Shown: piece by piece, positions 7,103-15,838 of the stretch
How the letters are laid out: each line of letters starts with the position of its first letter
How positions within the stretch are numbered: position 1 is the stretch's first letter
Assembly: GCA_038869515.1 (NCBI GenBank)
Contig: JAWCQZ010000001.1
Coordinates: 124,001-188,000, forward strand
DNA: 64,000 bases
Reading direction: 5' to 3'
Source of the DNA: JAWCQZ01 sp038869515 [NCBI: Halobacteria archaeon]
Lineage (GTDB): Archaea; Halobacteriota; Syntropharchaeia; JACQPP01
Program-made: the position numbers and the translations under genes
Notes under the pieces: generated by a model
Databases searched by the model: none
What the model saw: the letters and a program-made list of their open reading frames with translations, nothing else
Told to the model about the DNA's origin: nothing

Positions 7103-8077
7103 TCAAATCACCCCCCGCCACCGGAGGTAGGTCGGGGCGTCGATGGGCCGGGTCCTGCCCCGATCGAGGAGCGGACCCTTCGGCGGCGTCCGGACCCCGA
7201 AGAGGAGAGCGTCGCTCCCGCCCCCCGGGGCGTAGGAGGCCGTCAAAAGCCGGTCGCCCTCGCGGGAGCCTTCCAGGGCCTTCAGGAGCCCCAGCAGCGG
7301 GGCGGCGCACCCGGCATCGCCGATCTCGGCCGCCAGTCCCAGGGCCCCCATCTGGGCGTCGGCGAATCCGAGTCCCTTCCCGAGCCGCCGGGCCGCCTTC
7401 GGGTCGGGGGCCTGGAGGAAGATGCGGGAGAGGTCGGCGGGCTTGAGCCTCCCCGCTGCGAGGAGTGCGCGCACCGATCCCCCCACCAGCTCCTCCAGTT
7501 CCGCCCGCGGGACCGGCGGGATGGAGGTCTCCCTCACGACCCTTCCGTCCGACACCCGGCTGGGGACCGTCTCCCCGGTCCGGCAGGAGGATCCCTCCAG
7601 CCGGGCGAGCCCCTCCCCCGGCCCGAGGAGCAGGGCGGCGCCCCCCGCCCCGAGCCCCCCGTCGGTCTCGGAGCCGGGCGCGGCGAGGGGCGCGTCGGCG
7701 GCCAGGAGCAGGGCCCTCTCCGCGCGCCCGGCGGCGAGGGAGGCCAGGAGGAGCGCGGAGGTCCCCGCACGGGGTCCCGAGAGCTCCGCGGTCCGCGTCT
7801 GTTCGGGAAGTCCGAGCGCCTCCACCAGGAGGGGAGTCGCGGGTCGCTCGCCGGGGAGGGAGGTGGCGAAGAGCAGGAGGTCCGGTTCTCCCGGGTCGAG
7901 TTTCAGGGCCGCCTCCACCGCCAGGGTCACGGCGTCCTCGTCCCGGGAGGCCACCGCCCGGCTCTCCACCCCCCCCGGAGCCGGGAGCCCCATCCTGGCC
8001 ATCTCGGCCCGGGAGAGGCGGGCCCGGGGGATGGCGCCCGCCGCGGCGAGGATGGAAACCACCGGCGGGAGGGCCAT
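7103..8077 (-). CDS. HMG-CoA synthase-like thiolase-fold protein lacking the catalytic residues
   Basis: A 324-residue thiolase-fold protein that follows archaeal HMG-CoA synthase along its length: EALGLPEQTRTAEL before the nucleophile site, GGAALLLG, IGDAGCAAPLLGLLKAL, and SYAPGGGSDALLFGV at the end. The catalytic Cys (ACKAGT in active enzymes) is replaced: the site reads GPRAGT. The catalytic His (FHQPN) is replaced by IFLQAP. It therefore should not condense acyl-CoAs. It may be a scaffold or CoA-binding partner for DUF35. Its position 37 bases after bioD, in the same run, suggests a role tied to biotin or acyl-CoA supply, but this is inference. Confidence 0.72.
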   Translation of the reverse strand: MALPPVVSILAAAGAIPRARLSRAEMARMGLPAPGGVESRAVASRDEDAVTLAVEAALKLDPGEPDLLLFATSLPGERPATPLLVEALGLPEQTRTAELSGPRAGTSALLLASLAAGRAERALLLAADAPLAAPGSETDGGLGAGGAALLLGPGEGLARLEGSSCRTGETVPSRVSDGRVVRETSIPPVPRAELEELVGGSVRALLAAGRLKPADLSRIFLQAPDPKAARRLGKGLGFADAQMGALGLAAEIGDAGCAAPLLGLLKALEGSREGDRLLTASYAPGGGSDALLFGVRTPPKGPLLDRGRTRPIDAPTYLRWRGVI

Positions 8078-8114
8078 GCCCCCCCTTCGGCCCCGCCGTT
8101 TTGAACCTTCTGGA

Positions 8115-8834
8115 CTACCGCCGGAGGAGAAGGCGCGCGAGCCCCTCCCCCGTCCCGCGGCGGGAAAACTCCACCACCGGGGTCCCTCCCAGGAGCCTGC
8201 GGAGTTCCCGCCCGTTGCCTCGCTCCGCGGGCCCCCGGAGGAGCCTCGGGTGGTTCAGCACCACCGCCCCGACGGGGACCCGGGCCCGCTCCAGCGCCTC
8301 GAGGGTGAGGAGGGTGTGGTTGAGCGCCCCGAGCCGGTTGGCGGCCACCACCATGGCGGGGAGCCCCAGGGCGCGGACGAGGTCCCGGTTGGTGGCGCGC
8401 GGCGCCAGGGGGGAGAGGAGCCCCCCCGCCGTCTCCACGAGCAGGAAGTCGAACCTCCGGGCGAGGCGACGGTGGCCCGCGACCATCTCCCCCAGGGAGA
8501 GGGGCCGCCGCTCGAGCCGCGCCGCCAGGGCCGGGGCGACCGGCGTCCGGTAGGGGAAGGGGCAGACCTCCCTCAAGTCGAGGCCGGCCGGGTCACCTTC
8601 GGCGCCCCCTGGCACCTTCCTTCGGAACGCGCCCGCCCCCGAGGCCCGGAGGAGGGCGGAGGCGTCGCGGGGGAACCACCTCCCCGCCCGCCTCGGGCAG
8701 CCGGTCTCCACCGGCTTGTAGGGGGCGGCCCGGAGCCCCCGGGAGCGGAGGGCGCGCAGGAGGGCGCACCCGACGTAGGTCTTGCCCACCCCGGTGTCGG
8801 TGCCGACGATGACGAGGCCGCGCCCCGGCGTCAC
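8115..8834 (-). CDS. bioD: ATP-dependent dethiobiotin synthetase
   Basis: Converts 7,8-diaminopelargonate, CO2 and ATP to dethiobiotin. P-loop GTDTGVGKT at residues 11-19, substrate-binding YKPVETGC, the second switch region VETAGGLLSPL, and the nucleotide-specificity segment VVAANRLGALNHTLLT. The length of 239 residues is normal. Its ATG overlaps the bioA stop by four bases, indicating translational coupling. Confidence 0.95.
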   Translation of the reverse strand: MTPGRGLVIVGTDTGVGKTYVGCALLRALRSRGLRAAPYKPVETGCPRRAGRWFPRDASALLRASGAGAFRRKVPGGAEGDPAGLDLREVCPFPYRTPVAPALAARLERRPLSLGEMVAGHRRLARRFDFLLVETAGGLLSPLAPRATNRDLVRALGLPAMVVAANRLGALNHTLLTLEALERARVPVGAVVLNHPRLLRGPAERGNGRELRRLLGGTPVVEFSRRGTGEGLARLLLRR

Positions 8835-10183
8835 CCCAGGACCTCCCCAATTCCGAACTCCACCGCCCCCACCAGCCGGTCGAGGTCGGGCGGCTCCATC
8901 GCCAGGGGCGGGACCAGGGTCACGACGTTCCCGAGGGGGCGGATGAGCACCCCGCGCCTCCGGGCGGCGAGGCAGACCCTGTGGCCGACCCGCTCCCGGA
9001 CCGGGAACTCCTCCCGGGTCTCCCGGTCTCTGGCCAACTCGATTCCGGCCATGAAGCCCGCCTGGCGGATGTCGCCCACCCCGGGGGAGTCCCGCAGCCC
9101 CTCAAGGCGGCGGGCGAGATGGCGAATTTTGGGTTGCATCTTCCGGAGCGTCCGCTCCCTCCGGAACACCTCCAGGCTCGCCAGACCCGCCGCGCACGCC
9201 AGCGGGTTGCCGGTGTAGGTGTGGCCGTGGAAGAAGGTGCGCGACTCGTAGTCCCCGAGGAACTCGCGGTAGATTTCACCGGTCGCGAGGGTCGCCGCGA
9301 GGGGCAGGTAGCCGCCGGAGATCCCCTTCCCGAGCACCAGGAGGTCGGGCTCCAGCCCTCCGTGGTCGCAGGCGAACATCCTCCCGGTCCGGCCGAAGCC
9401 GGTGGCCACCTCGTCGGCGATGAGGAGGATGTCGTCGAACTCCTCCCGCAGCTCGGCGACGCGCCGCAGGTAGGAGTCGGGGTGGACCACCATGCCGGCG
9501 GCCCCCTGGACCTTCGGCTCGAGGATGAAGGCGGCGAGCTCCCGGCGGTGCTTCTTGAGCAGCTCCCGTGCCGCCTCGGCGCAGTGCTCCCCGCACTCCT
9601 CCGCCCCGTGGGGCCGCCGCCGGAGGGCGCACCGGTAGGCGTGGGGGGCGGGGGCGCGGTATCCGGGGAAGAGCAGCTCCCCGAACCGCTCACGGAACAT
9701 CCCGATCCCCCCGACGCTCACCGCGCCGAGGGTGTCGCCGTGGTAGCCGTTCTCGAGCGAGAGGAACCGCCGCTTCCCGCGCACCCCCCGGTTGCGCCAA
9801 TACTGGTAGGCCATCTTCAGCGCCGCCTCGACCGCCGCCGCCCCCGCGTCGGCGTAGAAGACCCGGTCGAGGCCGCCCGGGGCGATGCGGACCAGCTCCT
9901 CCGCGAGCAGGGCCGAGGGCTCGTTGGCGGCTCCGAGGAGGGTGGAGTGGGCGACCCGGCCCAGCTGGGCCCGGACCGCCCGGTCGAGCGCGGGGTGGCG
10001 GTGGCCGTGGAGGTTGGTCCAGAGGGAGGAGACGCCGTCGAGGTAGCGCCGCCCCCGCCCGTCCCACAGGTGGACCCCGCGGGCCCGGGAGACCACCAGC
10101 GGCTCCTGGCGCGCGTACTCCTCCATCTGGGTGAAGGGGTGCCAGACGAAGCGGAGGTCGGCCCTCCCGGCCCGGGAGACCAT
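8831..10183 (-). CDS. bioA: Adenosylmethionine-8-amino-7-oxononanoate aminotransferase
   Basis: PLP aminotransferase that makes 7,8-diaminopelargonate from KAPA with SAM as amino donor. Family motifs: WHPFTQM near the start, DGVSSLWTNLHGH, ENGYHGDTLGA, DEVATGFGRTGRMFACDH (PLP-binding Asp), and the PLP lysine in LGKGISGGYLPLA, then FFHGHTYTGNPLACA. The ATG at 10183 gives the usual ~14 residues before WHPF; a GTG at 10207, directly after the bioF stop, is the alternative. Its 3' end overlaps bioD. Confidence 0.95.
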   Translation of the reverse strand: MVSRAGRADLRFVWHPFTQMEEYARQEPLVVSRARGVHLWDGRGRRYLDGVSSLWTNLHGHRHPALDRAVRAQLGRVAHSTLLGAANEPSALLAEELVRIAPGGLDRVFYADAGAAAVEAALKMAYQYWRNRGVRGKRRFLSLENGYHGDTLGAVSVGGIGMFRERFGELLFPGYRAPAPHAYRCALRRRPHGAEECGEHCAEAARELLKKHRRELAAFILEPKVQGAAGMVVHPDSYLRRVAELREEFDDILLIADEVATGFGRTGRMFACDHGGLEPDLLVLGKGISGGYLPLAATLATGEIYREFLGDYESRTFFHGHTYTGNPLACAAGLASLEVFRRERTLRKMQPKIRHLARRLEGLRDSPGVGDIRQAGFMAGIELARDRETREEFPVRERVGHRVCLAARRRGVLIRPLGNVVTLVPPLAMEPPDLDRLVGAVEFGIGEVLG

Positions 10184-10207
10184 GTGCCCCGCTTCCCCGT
10201 CCCCCAC

Positions 10208-11401
10208 TTATGGGCTTTGAGACCCCGTCCACGCCGCCTCGAAGAGCTCCAGGGCCTCCTCGATGTCGGCGCCGCTGTGGGCCGCCGTCGGCGCGCTCCG
10301 GAGCCGCGACGTCCCCGGCGGGACCGAAGGAGGGCGGATCGCCTGGATGAAGAGCCCGCCCCGGAGGAGGCGGCGGGAGAGCGCGACGGCCCGCCGGGCG
10401 TCGCCCACGCTGACCGGGACGATGTGGGTCTCGCTGGGCCGGGTGTCGGCCCCCGCCCCCTCCAGGCCGCGTTTCCACACCTCGCCGTTCCGGCGGAGCC
10501 GCCGCCGGAGCCGCACCCCCTCGTCGGAGGCGGAGATGCGGAGCGCCTCCCGCCCCGCCGCCGCCACGGGCGGGGGCGGCCCGGTGCTGAAGACGAAGCC
10601 CCGGGCCCGGTTCGCGAGGTAGTCCGCCAGCTCCCGGCTCCCGGCCACCACCCCCCCCGCGGAGCCCATCGCCTTGCCCAGGCCCGCCATCACCACCAGC
10701 CGGTCGGCGTGGTCCCGCGGGCGGATGCGAAAGTGCTCCAGCGCCCCCCGCCCCCCCGGCCCCAGGGTCCCGAGGGCGTGCGCCTCGTCGAGGTAGAGGA
10801 GGGCGTCGTGCTCCTCGGCCAGTTCCAGGAGCCGGGGGAGGTCGGCGAGGTCCCCGTCCATGGAGAAGAGGGAGTCGCTGGCGATGAGGCGCCTCGGCGC
10901 CCGCCGCGACTTCCGGAGGAGGGCTTCGAGGGCCGCCGCGTCCCGGTGGGGGTAGATGCGCCTCTCCGCCCCCGAGAGCCGGATTCCGTCGATGACGCTG
11001 GCGTGGTTGAGGGCGTCGGAGAAGACCACGGTCCCGGGGCCCGCGAGGGCGGTCAGGGCTCCCAGGTTGGCCTGCGTCCCGGTGGGGAAGAGGAGAGCCG
11101 ACTCGGTCCGCAGGAAGCGGGCCGCGGCCTCCTCGAGGCGGAGGTGGGGCTCCAGGTTCCCGGCGATGAGCCTCGACGCGGTGGCGCCGGTCCCCCACTC
11201 CGCCACCGCCGCCACCGCCGCCCGCGCCACCCCGGGGTGGGCGGCGAGGCCGAGGTAGTCGTTGCTGCAGAGAACCAGCACCTCCCGCCCATCGACCACG
11301 GCCCGCGGCCCCGGCGCCGACGAGAGGAGGCGCATCTTGCGCCGCAGCCCCCGCGCCTCCAGCTCCCGGAGCTCCCGGGAGAGGAAGCCCAGCCCCTTCA
11401 T
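10208..11401 (-). CDS. bioF: 8-amino-7-oxononanoate synthase (KAPA synthase)
   Basis: Alpha-oxoamine synthase that condenses pimeloyl-CoA or pimeloyl-ACP with alanine. Motifs: CSNDYLGLAAHPG, GTGATASRLIAGN, FPTGTQANLGAL, DALNHASVIDGIRLSGA, DEAHALGTLGPGGRG and the PLP lysine in LGKAMGSAGG. The length of 397 residues is normal. The ATG at 11401 overlaps the bioB stop (ATGA). Close paralogues such as 2-amino-3-ketobutyrate ligase are possible in principle, but the bio operon decides. Confidence 0.94.
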   Translation of the reverse strand: MKGLGFLSRELRELEARGLRRKMRLLSSAPGPRAVVDGREVLVLCSNDYLGLAAHPGVARAAVAAVAEWGTGATASRLIAGNLEPHLRLEEAAARFLRTESALLFPTGTQANLGALTALAGPGTVVFSDALNHASVIDGIRLSGAERRIYPHRDAAALEALLRKSRRAPRRLIASDSLFSMDGDLADLPRLLELAEEHDALLYLDEAHALGTLGPGGRGALEHFRIRPRDHADRLVVMAGLGKAMGSAGGVVAGSRELADYLANRARGFVFSTGPPPPVAAAGREALRISASDEGVRLRRRLRRNGEVWKRGLEGAGADTRPSETHIVPVSVGDARRAVALSRRLLRGGLFIQAIRPPSVPPGTSRLRSAPTAAHSGADIEEALELFEAAWTGSQSP

Positions 11402-12423
11402 CCCCGGGGGGGGAGGGGAGGGATCCGGGGGGGCTCGGCGAGCGGGGCGTGCTCCTCCGGCTCCAGCCCCAGGTCCTTGAGCATCCGGAGGTCCTCCTCG
11501 GTGGAGCGCCCCCGGGTGGTCAGGTAGTCCCCGAGGATGGTCCCGTTGGCCCCGGCGAGGAACATCATCGGCTGGAGGTCCCGCAACACCCGTTCTCGTC
11601 CGCCCGCGACAATGAGCGTCTGGCGCGGGAGAAGGAGCCGGTAGAGCGCGATGGTCCGGAGCGCCTCGAGGGGCTTCACCACGGCCTGCGCTCCGAGGGG
11701 GGTCCCGGGGCGCGGGTCGAGGAAGTTGATGGGGACCTCGTCCACGCCGAGGCGGGCCAGGTCGAGGGCGAGGTCGATGCGGTCCTCGACCGCCTCGCCC
11801 ATGCCGATGATGCCCCCGCTGCACACCTCCATCCCCGCCTCCTTGAGGTGGCGGATGGAGTCGACCCGCTCGTCGTAGGTGTGGGTGGTGCAGACCCGGG
11901 GGAAGAACCTCCGGCTGGTCTCGAGGTTGTGGTTGTACCGGACGCCGCCCGCCTCCGCCAGGGCCCGCGCCGACTCCCGGTCCACGATGCCGAGGGAGAG
12001 GCAGATCTCCAGCCGGGTCCGGGCCTTCATCTCCCGGACGATTTCGACCGCCTTCCGGAGCGCCGGGCTCCCGGCGGTGAGCCCCCGCCACGCCGCCACC
12101 ACGCAGAAGCCGTGCGCCCCCTGCGCCTCGGCCCGGAGCGCCCGCCGGAGAATCTCCTCTTTGTCGAGCAGCGGGTATTCGCCCGGGAACTGGACGACCG
12201 GGGTCTCGTAATGGGCCGACTGGGAGCAGAAGGAGCAGTCCTCCGAGCAGCCGCCCGACTTGGCGTTGCCGATGGCGCAGAGGTGGATTTTGTTGCCGAA
12301 GACCCGCTCCCGGGCTCGGCTGGCCGCGGCGAAGAGCTCCGGCAGCCGCTCCCGCGGGAGGCGGGCCAGGGCGAGCGCCTGCTCGCGGGTGAGCGGGTGT
12401 TGGAAGGGGTCGGGGATCTCCAT
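11398..12423 (-). CDS. bioB: Biotin synthase (radical SAM)
   Basis: Inserts sulfur into dethiobiotin. The radical-SAM cluster motif is CSEDCSFC (Cys about 59, 63, 66) followed by SQSAHY, with later biotin-synthase blocks YNHNLETS, EVCSGGIIGMGE, INFLDPRPGTPL and MFLAGANGTILGDYLTT. 341 residues is normal. The ATG at 12423 is first in the bio operon. The 57-base gap to the divergent aroA holds both promoters; I see no clear TATA or biotin-operator palindrome there. Confidence 0.96.
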   Translation of the reverse strand: MEIPDPFQHPLTREQALALARLPRERLPELFAAASRARERVFGNKIHLCAIGNAKSGGCSEDCSFCSQSAHYETPVVQFPGEYPLLDKEEILRRALRAEAQGAHGFCVVAAWRGLTAGSPALRKAVEIVREMKARTRLEICLSLGIVDRESARALAEAGGVRYNHNLETSRRFFPRVCTTHTYDERVDSIRHLKEAGMEVCSGGIIGMGEAVEDRIDLALDLARLGVDEVPINFLDPRPGTPLGAQAVVKPLEALRTIALYRLLLPRQTLIVAGGRERVLRDLQPMMFLAGANGTILGDYLTTRGRSTEEDLRMLKDLGLEPEEHAPLAEPPRIPPLPPRG

Positions 12424-12480
12424 GGAGGAGCCCTGGGCGAAGGACAGAAAGCGTTTGCCCCTCCGGCCCCAGGGAGGCCC

Positions 12481-13770
12481 ATGGACCTGACCGTTCATCC
12501 TGCGGAGCGGCTGGAGGGGGTCCTCCGGGTCCCCCCGAGCAAGTCCTACACCCACCGGGCCCTCCTGGCCGCCGCCCTCGCCGAGGGGAGGTCGGAGGTC
12601 CGGGGCGGCCTCCGGAGCGACGACACATCGGCGACCCTCCGGGCGTGCCGCGCCCTCGGCGCCTCGGCGGAGGGGAGCTGGGGGCGGCTCCGGGTGGAGG
12701 GGTTCGGCACCGCGCCCCGGCGCCCGAGACGGCCCGTGGATGTCGGCGAGTCGGGGACCACCCTCCGCCTCCTCCTTCCCCTCGCAGGGCTCGTCCCGGG
12801 GCCCCTCGTGCTCGACGGCCGGGGCTCCCTCCGGAGGCGGCCCAACGGCTACATCCTCCCCGCCCTCGCCCGCATGGGGCTCCGGGTGCGCGGGCGGGGC
12901 CGCGACCACCGCGTCCCCCTCCGGGCCCGGGGGCCGGGATTCCTCCTCGGCGCCCGCCTCACCCTCTCCGGGAACCTCTACTCCTCCCAGTTCGTCTCGG
13001 GTCTCCTCCTCGCCGCCCCCCGCGCCCGGGGGCCGACCCGCATCGCGGTGGAGGGGCGCCTCGTCTCGCGGCCCTATGTCGGCATCACCCTCGACGTCCT
13101 TCGGCGAGCCTCGGTCAAGGTCCGGGAGCGGGGGGGCGCCTTCCGGATTCCGGGCGACCAGGCCTACCTCCCCTTCCGCTTCCGGGTCGGGGGGGACTGG
13201 TCGGCCGCCGCCAACTGGCTGGTGGCGGGCTGCCTTGTGGAGTCGGACCTCCGCCTCGACGGCCTCGCCGCCGACGCCCAGGGGGACCGGGCCGTCGTGC
13301 GGCTCTTGGGAGCGATGGGGGCGGAGTTCCGGGTCGGCCGCGACTCGGTCCGGGTCCGCGGCCCGTTCCATCTCCGGGGGATGTCCATGGACCTGCGGGA
13401 CAACCCCGACCTCGTGCCCCCCCTCGCCGTCGCCGGGGGCTTCGCCTCGGGAACCACCGTGCTGCGGAACATCGGCCACCTCCGCCTCAAGGAGAGCGAC
13501 CGCCTCGGGGGGCTCGCGGCGAAGTTGCGCGCCCTGGGAATCCGCGCCCGGGCCGCCGCCGACTCTTTGGAGGTCGAGGGCTCCCGCTCCCGGCCCCGCG
13601 GGGCGGCGCTCTCCGCGGGGGGGGACCACCGGGTGGCGATGGCGCTCGCGGTGGCGGGCCTCCGGGCGGGCCCCGTCACCGTCCGCGGGTTCGAGGCGGT
13701 CTCGAAGTCCTACCCGGGGTTCGCGGCCCACCTCCGGGCCCTCGGGGTCCGGGCCTCCCGGCTCTCCTGA
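12481..13770 (+). CDS. aroA: 3-phosphoshikimate 1-carboxyvinyltransferase (EPSP synthase)
   Basis: Sixth step of the shikimate pathway: adds enolpyruvate to shikimate 3-phosphate. Signatures: VPPSKSYTHRALLAAAL (PEP/S3P-binding Lys), GESGTTLRLLLPLA, LDGRGSLRRRP, SGNLYSSQFVSGLLLAAP, and the C-terminal LKESDRLGGLAAKLRALG and GGDHRVAMALAVAGL. 429 residues. It heads a plus-strand series with pyrE, purD and argF. Chorismate synthase (aroC) is also in the window at 23.5 kb, so the late shikimate genes are present but not clustered. Confidence 0.96.
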   Translation: MDLTVHPAERLEGVLRVPPSKSYTHRALLAAALAEGRSEVRGGLRSDDTSATLRACRALGASAEGSWGRLRVEGFGTAPRRPRRPVDVGESGTTLRLLLPLAGLVPGPLVLDGRGSLRRRPNGYILPALARMGLRVRGRGRDHRVPLRARGPGFLLGARLTLSGNLYSSQFVSGLLLAAPRARGPTRIAVEGRLVSRPYVGITLDVLRRASVKVRERGGAFRIPGDQAYLPFRFRVGGDWSAAANWLVAGCLVESDLRLDGLAADAQGDRAVVRLLGAMGAEFRVGRDSVRVRGPFHLRGMSMDLRDNPDLVPPLAVAGGFASGTTVLRNIGHLRLKESDRLGGLAAKLRALGIRARAAADSLEVEGSRSRPRGAALSAGGDHRVAMALAVAGLRAGPVTVRGFEAVSKSYPGFAAHLRALGVRASRLS

Positions 13771-13851
13771 GCGGTCCCGTCGCCGGGGAGGGGAGCGGCC
13801 GGGCCCCGCCGCCGGTAGATTTTCAACACCCCGTCCCCTCTGCCCGCAAAG

Positions 13852-14436
13852 ATGGAGGAGGCGCTCTGGAGAATCGGTGCCATCCGGGTGGACTTCACCC
13901 GGCCCTTCACCCTCGCCTCGGGCCGGTCGAGCCCGCTCTACATCGACTGCCGCTCCCTCCTCTCCTACCCGGAGGCGCGGGCCCGGGCGGTGGAGGGGCT
14001 GGTGCGGCTCGCCGGTCCGCTCCGGGCGGACGGGGTCGCCGGGTGCGAGACCGCCGGCATCGCCTGGGCCGCCCTCCTCGCCTCCGAACTCGACCTCCCC
14101 GCAGCCTACGTCCGGAGGGCCCCCAAGGTCCACGGGCGGAGGCAGCGCATCGAGGGGTCGGTCGGGCGGGGCCAGCGGTGGCTCCTGGTGGACGACCTCG
14201 TCACCGACGGCGGCTCGAAACTGGAGTTCTTCGAGCCCCTGGTGGAGGCGGGGGCCCGCGTCGAGCACTGCCTCGTCCTCTTCGACCGGCAGGCGGGCGG
14301 CCGGGCATTCCTGAAGTCCCACGGAATCGGACTCCACGCCGTCGCCACCCTGCGGCGGGCGCTGGAGGTGGGGGAGAGGGAGGGGCGGCTCACCCGGGAG
14401 CAGGCCGGCCTCCTGCTCCGGGAGGCGAAGGAGTGA
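13852..14436 (+). CDS. pyrE: Orotate phosphoribosyltransferase
   Basis: Makes orotidine 5'-phosphate from orotate and PRPP in pyrimidine synthesis. 194 residues. The PRPP-binding loop is WLLVDDLVTDGGSK; the N-terminal TLASGRSSPLYIDCR and the VRRAPKVHGRRQRIEG flexible catalytic loop (Lys and His) fit OPRT. The ATG at 13852 sits 81 bases after aroA. Confidence 0.94.
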   Translation: MEEALWRIGAIRVDFTRPFTLASGRSSPLYIDCRSLLSYPEARARAVEGLVRLAGPLRADGVAGCETAGIAWAALLASELDLPAAYVRRAPKVHGRRQRIEGSVGRGQRWLLVDDLVTDGGSKLEFFEPLVEAGARVEHCLVLFDRQAGGRAFLKSHGIGLHAVATLRRALEVGEREGRLTREQAGLLLREAKE

Positions 14437-14500
14437 CCCCCGTCGCTGCGGGGGGCGTCACCGGTCGTGGGGATCTCGCCCCCCTCTCCGGCGGGCGGCC

Positions 14501-15838
14501 GTGAGGCTGCTCCTGGCGGGGGGCGGCGCGCGAGAGCACGCCATCGCCTCGGTCCTGAAGGGGCACGAAATCTGCGCGGTCTCCTCGAACCGGAACCCGG
14601 GCGTCGCCAAACTCGCGAGGGAGCACCTGCGCGCCAGGGAGACCGACGTCGAGGCGGTGGCCGCCTTCGCCGCGAAGCACCGGGTCGGGGGCGCCATCAT
14701 CGGCCCCGAGGCCCCCCTCGCGGCGGGGCTCGCCGACCGGCTGGAGGCGGAGGGGGTCCCGGTCCTCGGACCACGGAGGGAGCCCGCGCGGATCGAGTGG
14801 GACAAGGGGTGGGCGCGGGCCCTCCTCGCGAAGCACAAGGTCCCCGGGCAGCCCGGCCACCGGACCGTCGCCTCCGGCTCGGAGTTGGAGAGGCTCTTCC
14901 GGGACCTCCCATGGGATCCGGTGGTGAAGCCCCTGGGACTCACCGGGGGGAAGGGGGTGAGGGTCATGGGCGACCACTTCTCGACGCCCGCGGAGGCCCT
15001 CGCCTACGCCCGGGAGGTCCTCCGGAAGGACGGCTCCGTCCTCCTCGAAGAGAAATTGGAAGGGGAGGAGTTCACCCTCATGGCCCTCGCCGACGGCCGC
15101 GACCTCCTGGCGATGCCGGTGGTCCAGGACCACAAGCGCGCCCGCGAGGGGGACCGGGGGCCCAACACCGGCGGCATGGGCTCCTACTCCGACCGGGACC
15201 ACTCGCTCCCCTTCCTGCGGACTTCGGACCTCGAGAGGGCCCTCTCCATCCTCCGCAGGACCCTCGACGCGATTCGGGTCGAGACCGGCATCCCCTACCG
15301 GGGGGTCCTCTACGCCGGGTGCATGGCGACCGCCGACGGGGTGAAAATCCTCGAGTTCAACTCCCGCTTCGGCGACCCCGAGGCGTGCAATGTCCTCGCC
15401 CTGCTCGACGGGAACCTCGGCGACTTCTTCGAGGGCGGGAAGTGGAGGGACCTCCGCTTCCGCCATCGGGCCACCGTCTGCAAATACCTCGTCCCGGAGG
15501 GCTACCCCGAGAGGCCCCTCTCCGGCCAGCCCATCGCCCTCGAACCCTCGACCGAGGCGCTCTTTTTCTTCGCCAACGTCGATGAGCGGGATGGTGCCCT
15601 GGTCACTTCCTCCTCCCGGTCGGTGGCCGTCGTCGGGGTCGGCGACACCCTTGAGGAGGCGGAGCGAAAAGCCGAGGCGGGGCTGGGGAGAGTCCGCGGG
15701 CGGCTCCATGCCCGGCACGACATCGGGACGCCGGCGCTGGTCGGGAAGCGGGTGGAGCACATGACGAGGCTGCGGGCCGGTCGGACGAGGAAACTCGGGT
15801 CGGACGATGTGGAATCACCCGGGCGCCGGGGGTTTTGA
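14501..15838 (+). CDS. purD: Phosphoribosylamine-glycine ligase (GAR synthetase)
   Basis: ATP-grasp enzyme of purine synthesis joining phosphoribosylamine and glycine. Motifs: LAGGGAREHAIA at the start, IIGPEAPLAAGLAD, KPLGLTGGKGV (ATP-grasp Lys), EEKLEGEEFTLMALAD, QDHKRAREGDRGPNTGGMG and FNSRFGDPEA (metal site). 445 residues. The start is GTG at 14501. Its TGA overlaps the argF ATG (TGATG). Confidence 0.96.
   Translation: MRLLLAGGGAREHAIASVLKGHEICAVSSNRNPGVAKLAREHLRARETDVEAVAAFAAKHRVGGAIIGPEAPLAAGLADRLEAEGVPVLGPRREPARIEWDKGWARALLAKHKVPGQPGHRTVASGSELERLFRDLPWDPVVKPLGLTGGKGVRVMGDHFSTPAEALAYAREVLRKDGSVLLEEKLEGEEFTLMALADGRDLLAMPVVQDHKRAREGDRGPNTGGMGSYSDRDHSLPFLRTSDLERALSILRRTLDAIRVETGIPYRGVLYAGCMATADGVKILEFNSRFGDPEACNVLALLDGNLGDFFEGGKWRDLRFRHRATVCKYLVPEGYPERPLSGQPIALEPSTEALFFFANVDERDGALVTSSSRSVAVVGVGDTLEEAERKAEAGLGRVRGRLHARHDIGTPALVGKRVEHMTRLRAGRTRKLGSDDVESPGRRGF

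Noticed and set aside
12424-12480. Biotin-repressor (BirA) operator between bioB and aroA
   Set aside because: No dyad symmetry or TATA box could be recognised in the 57 bases.
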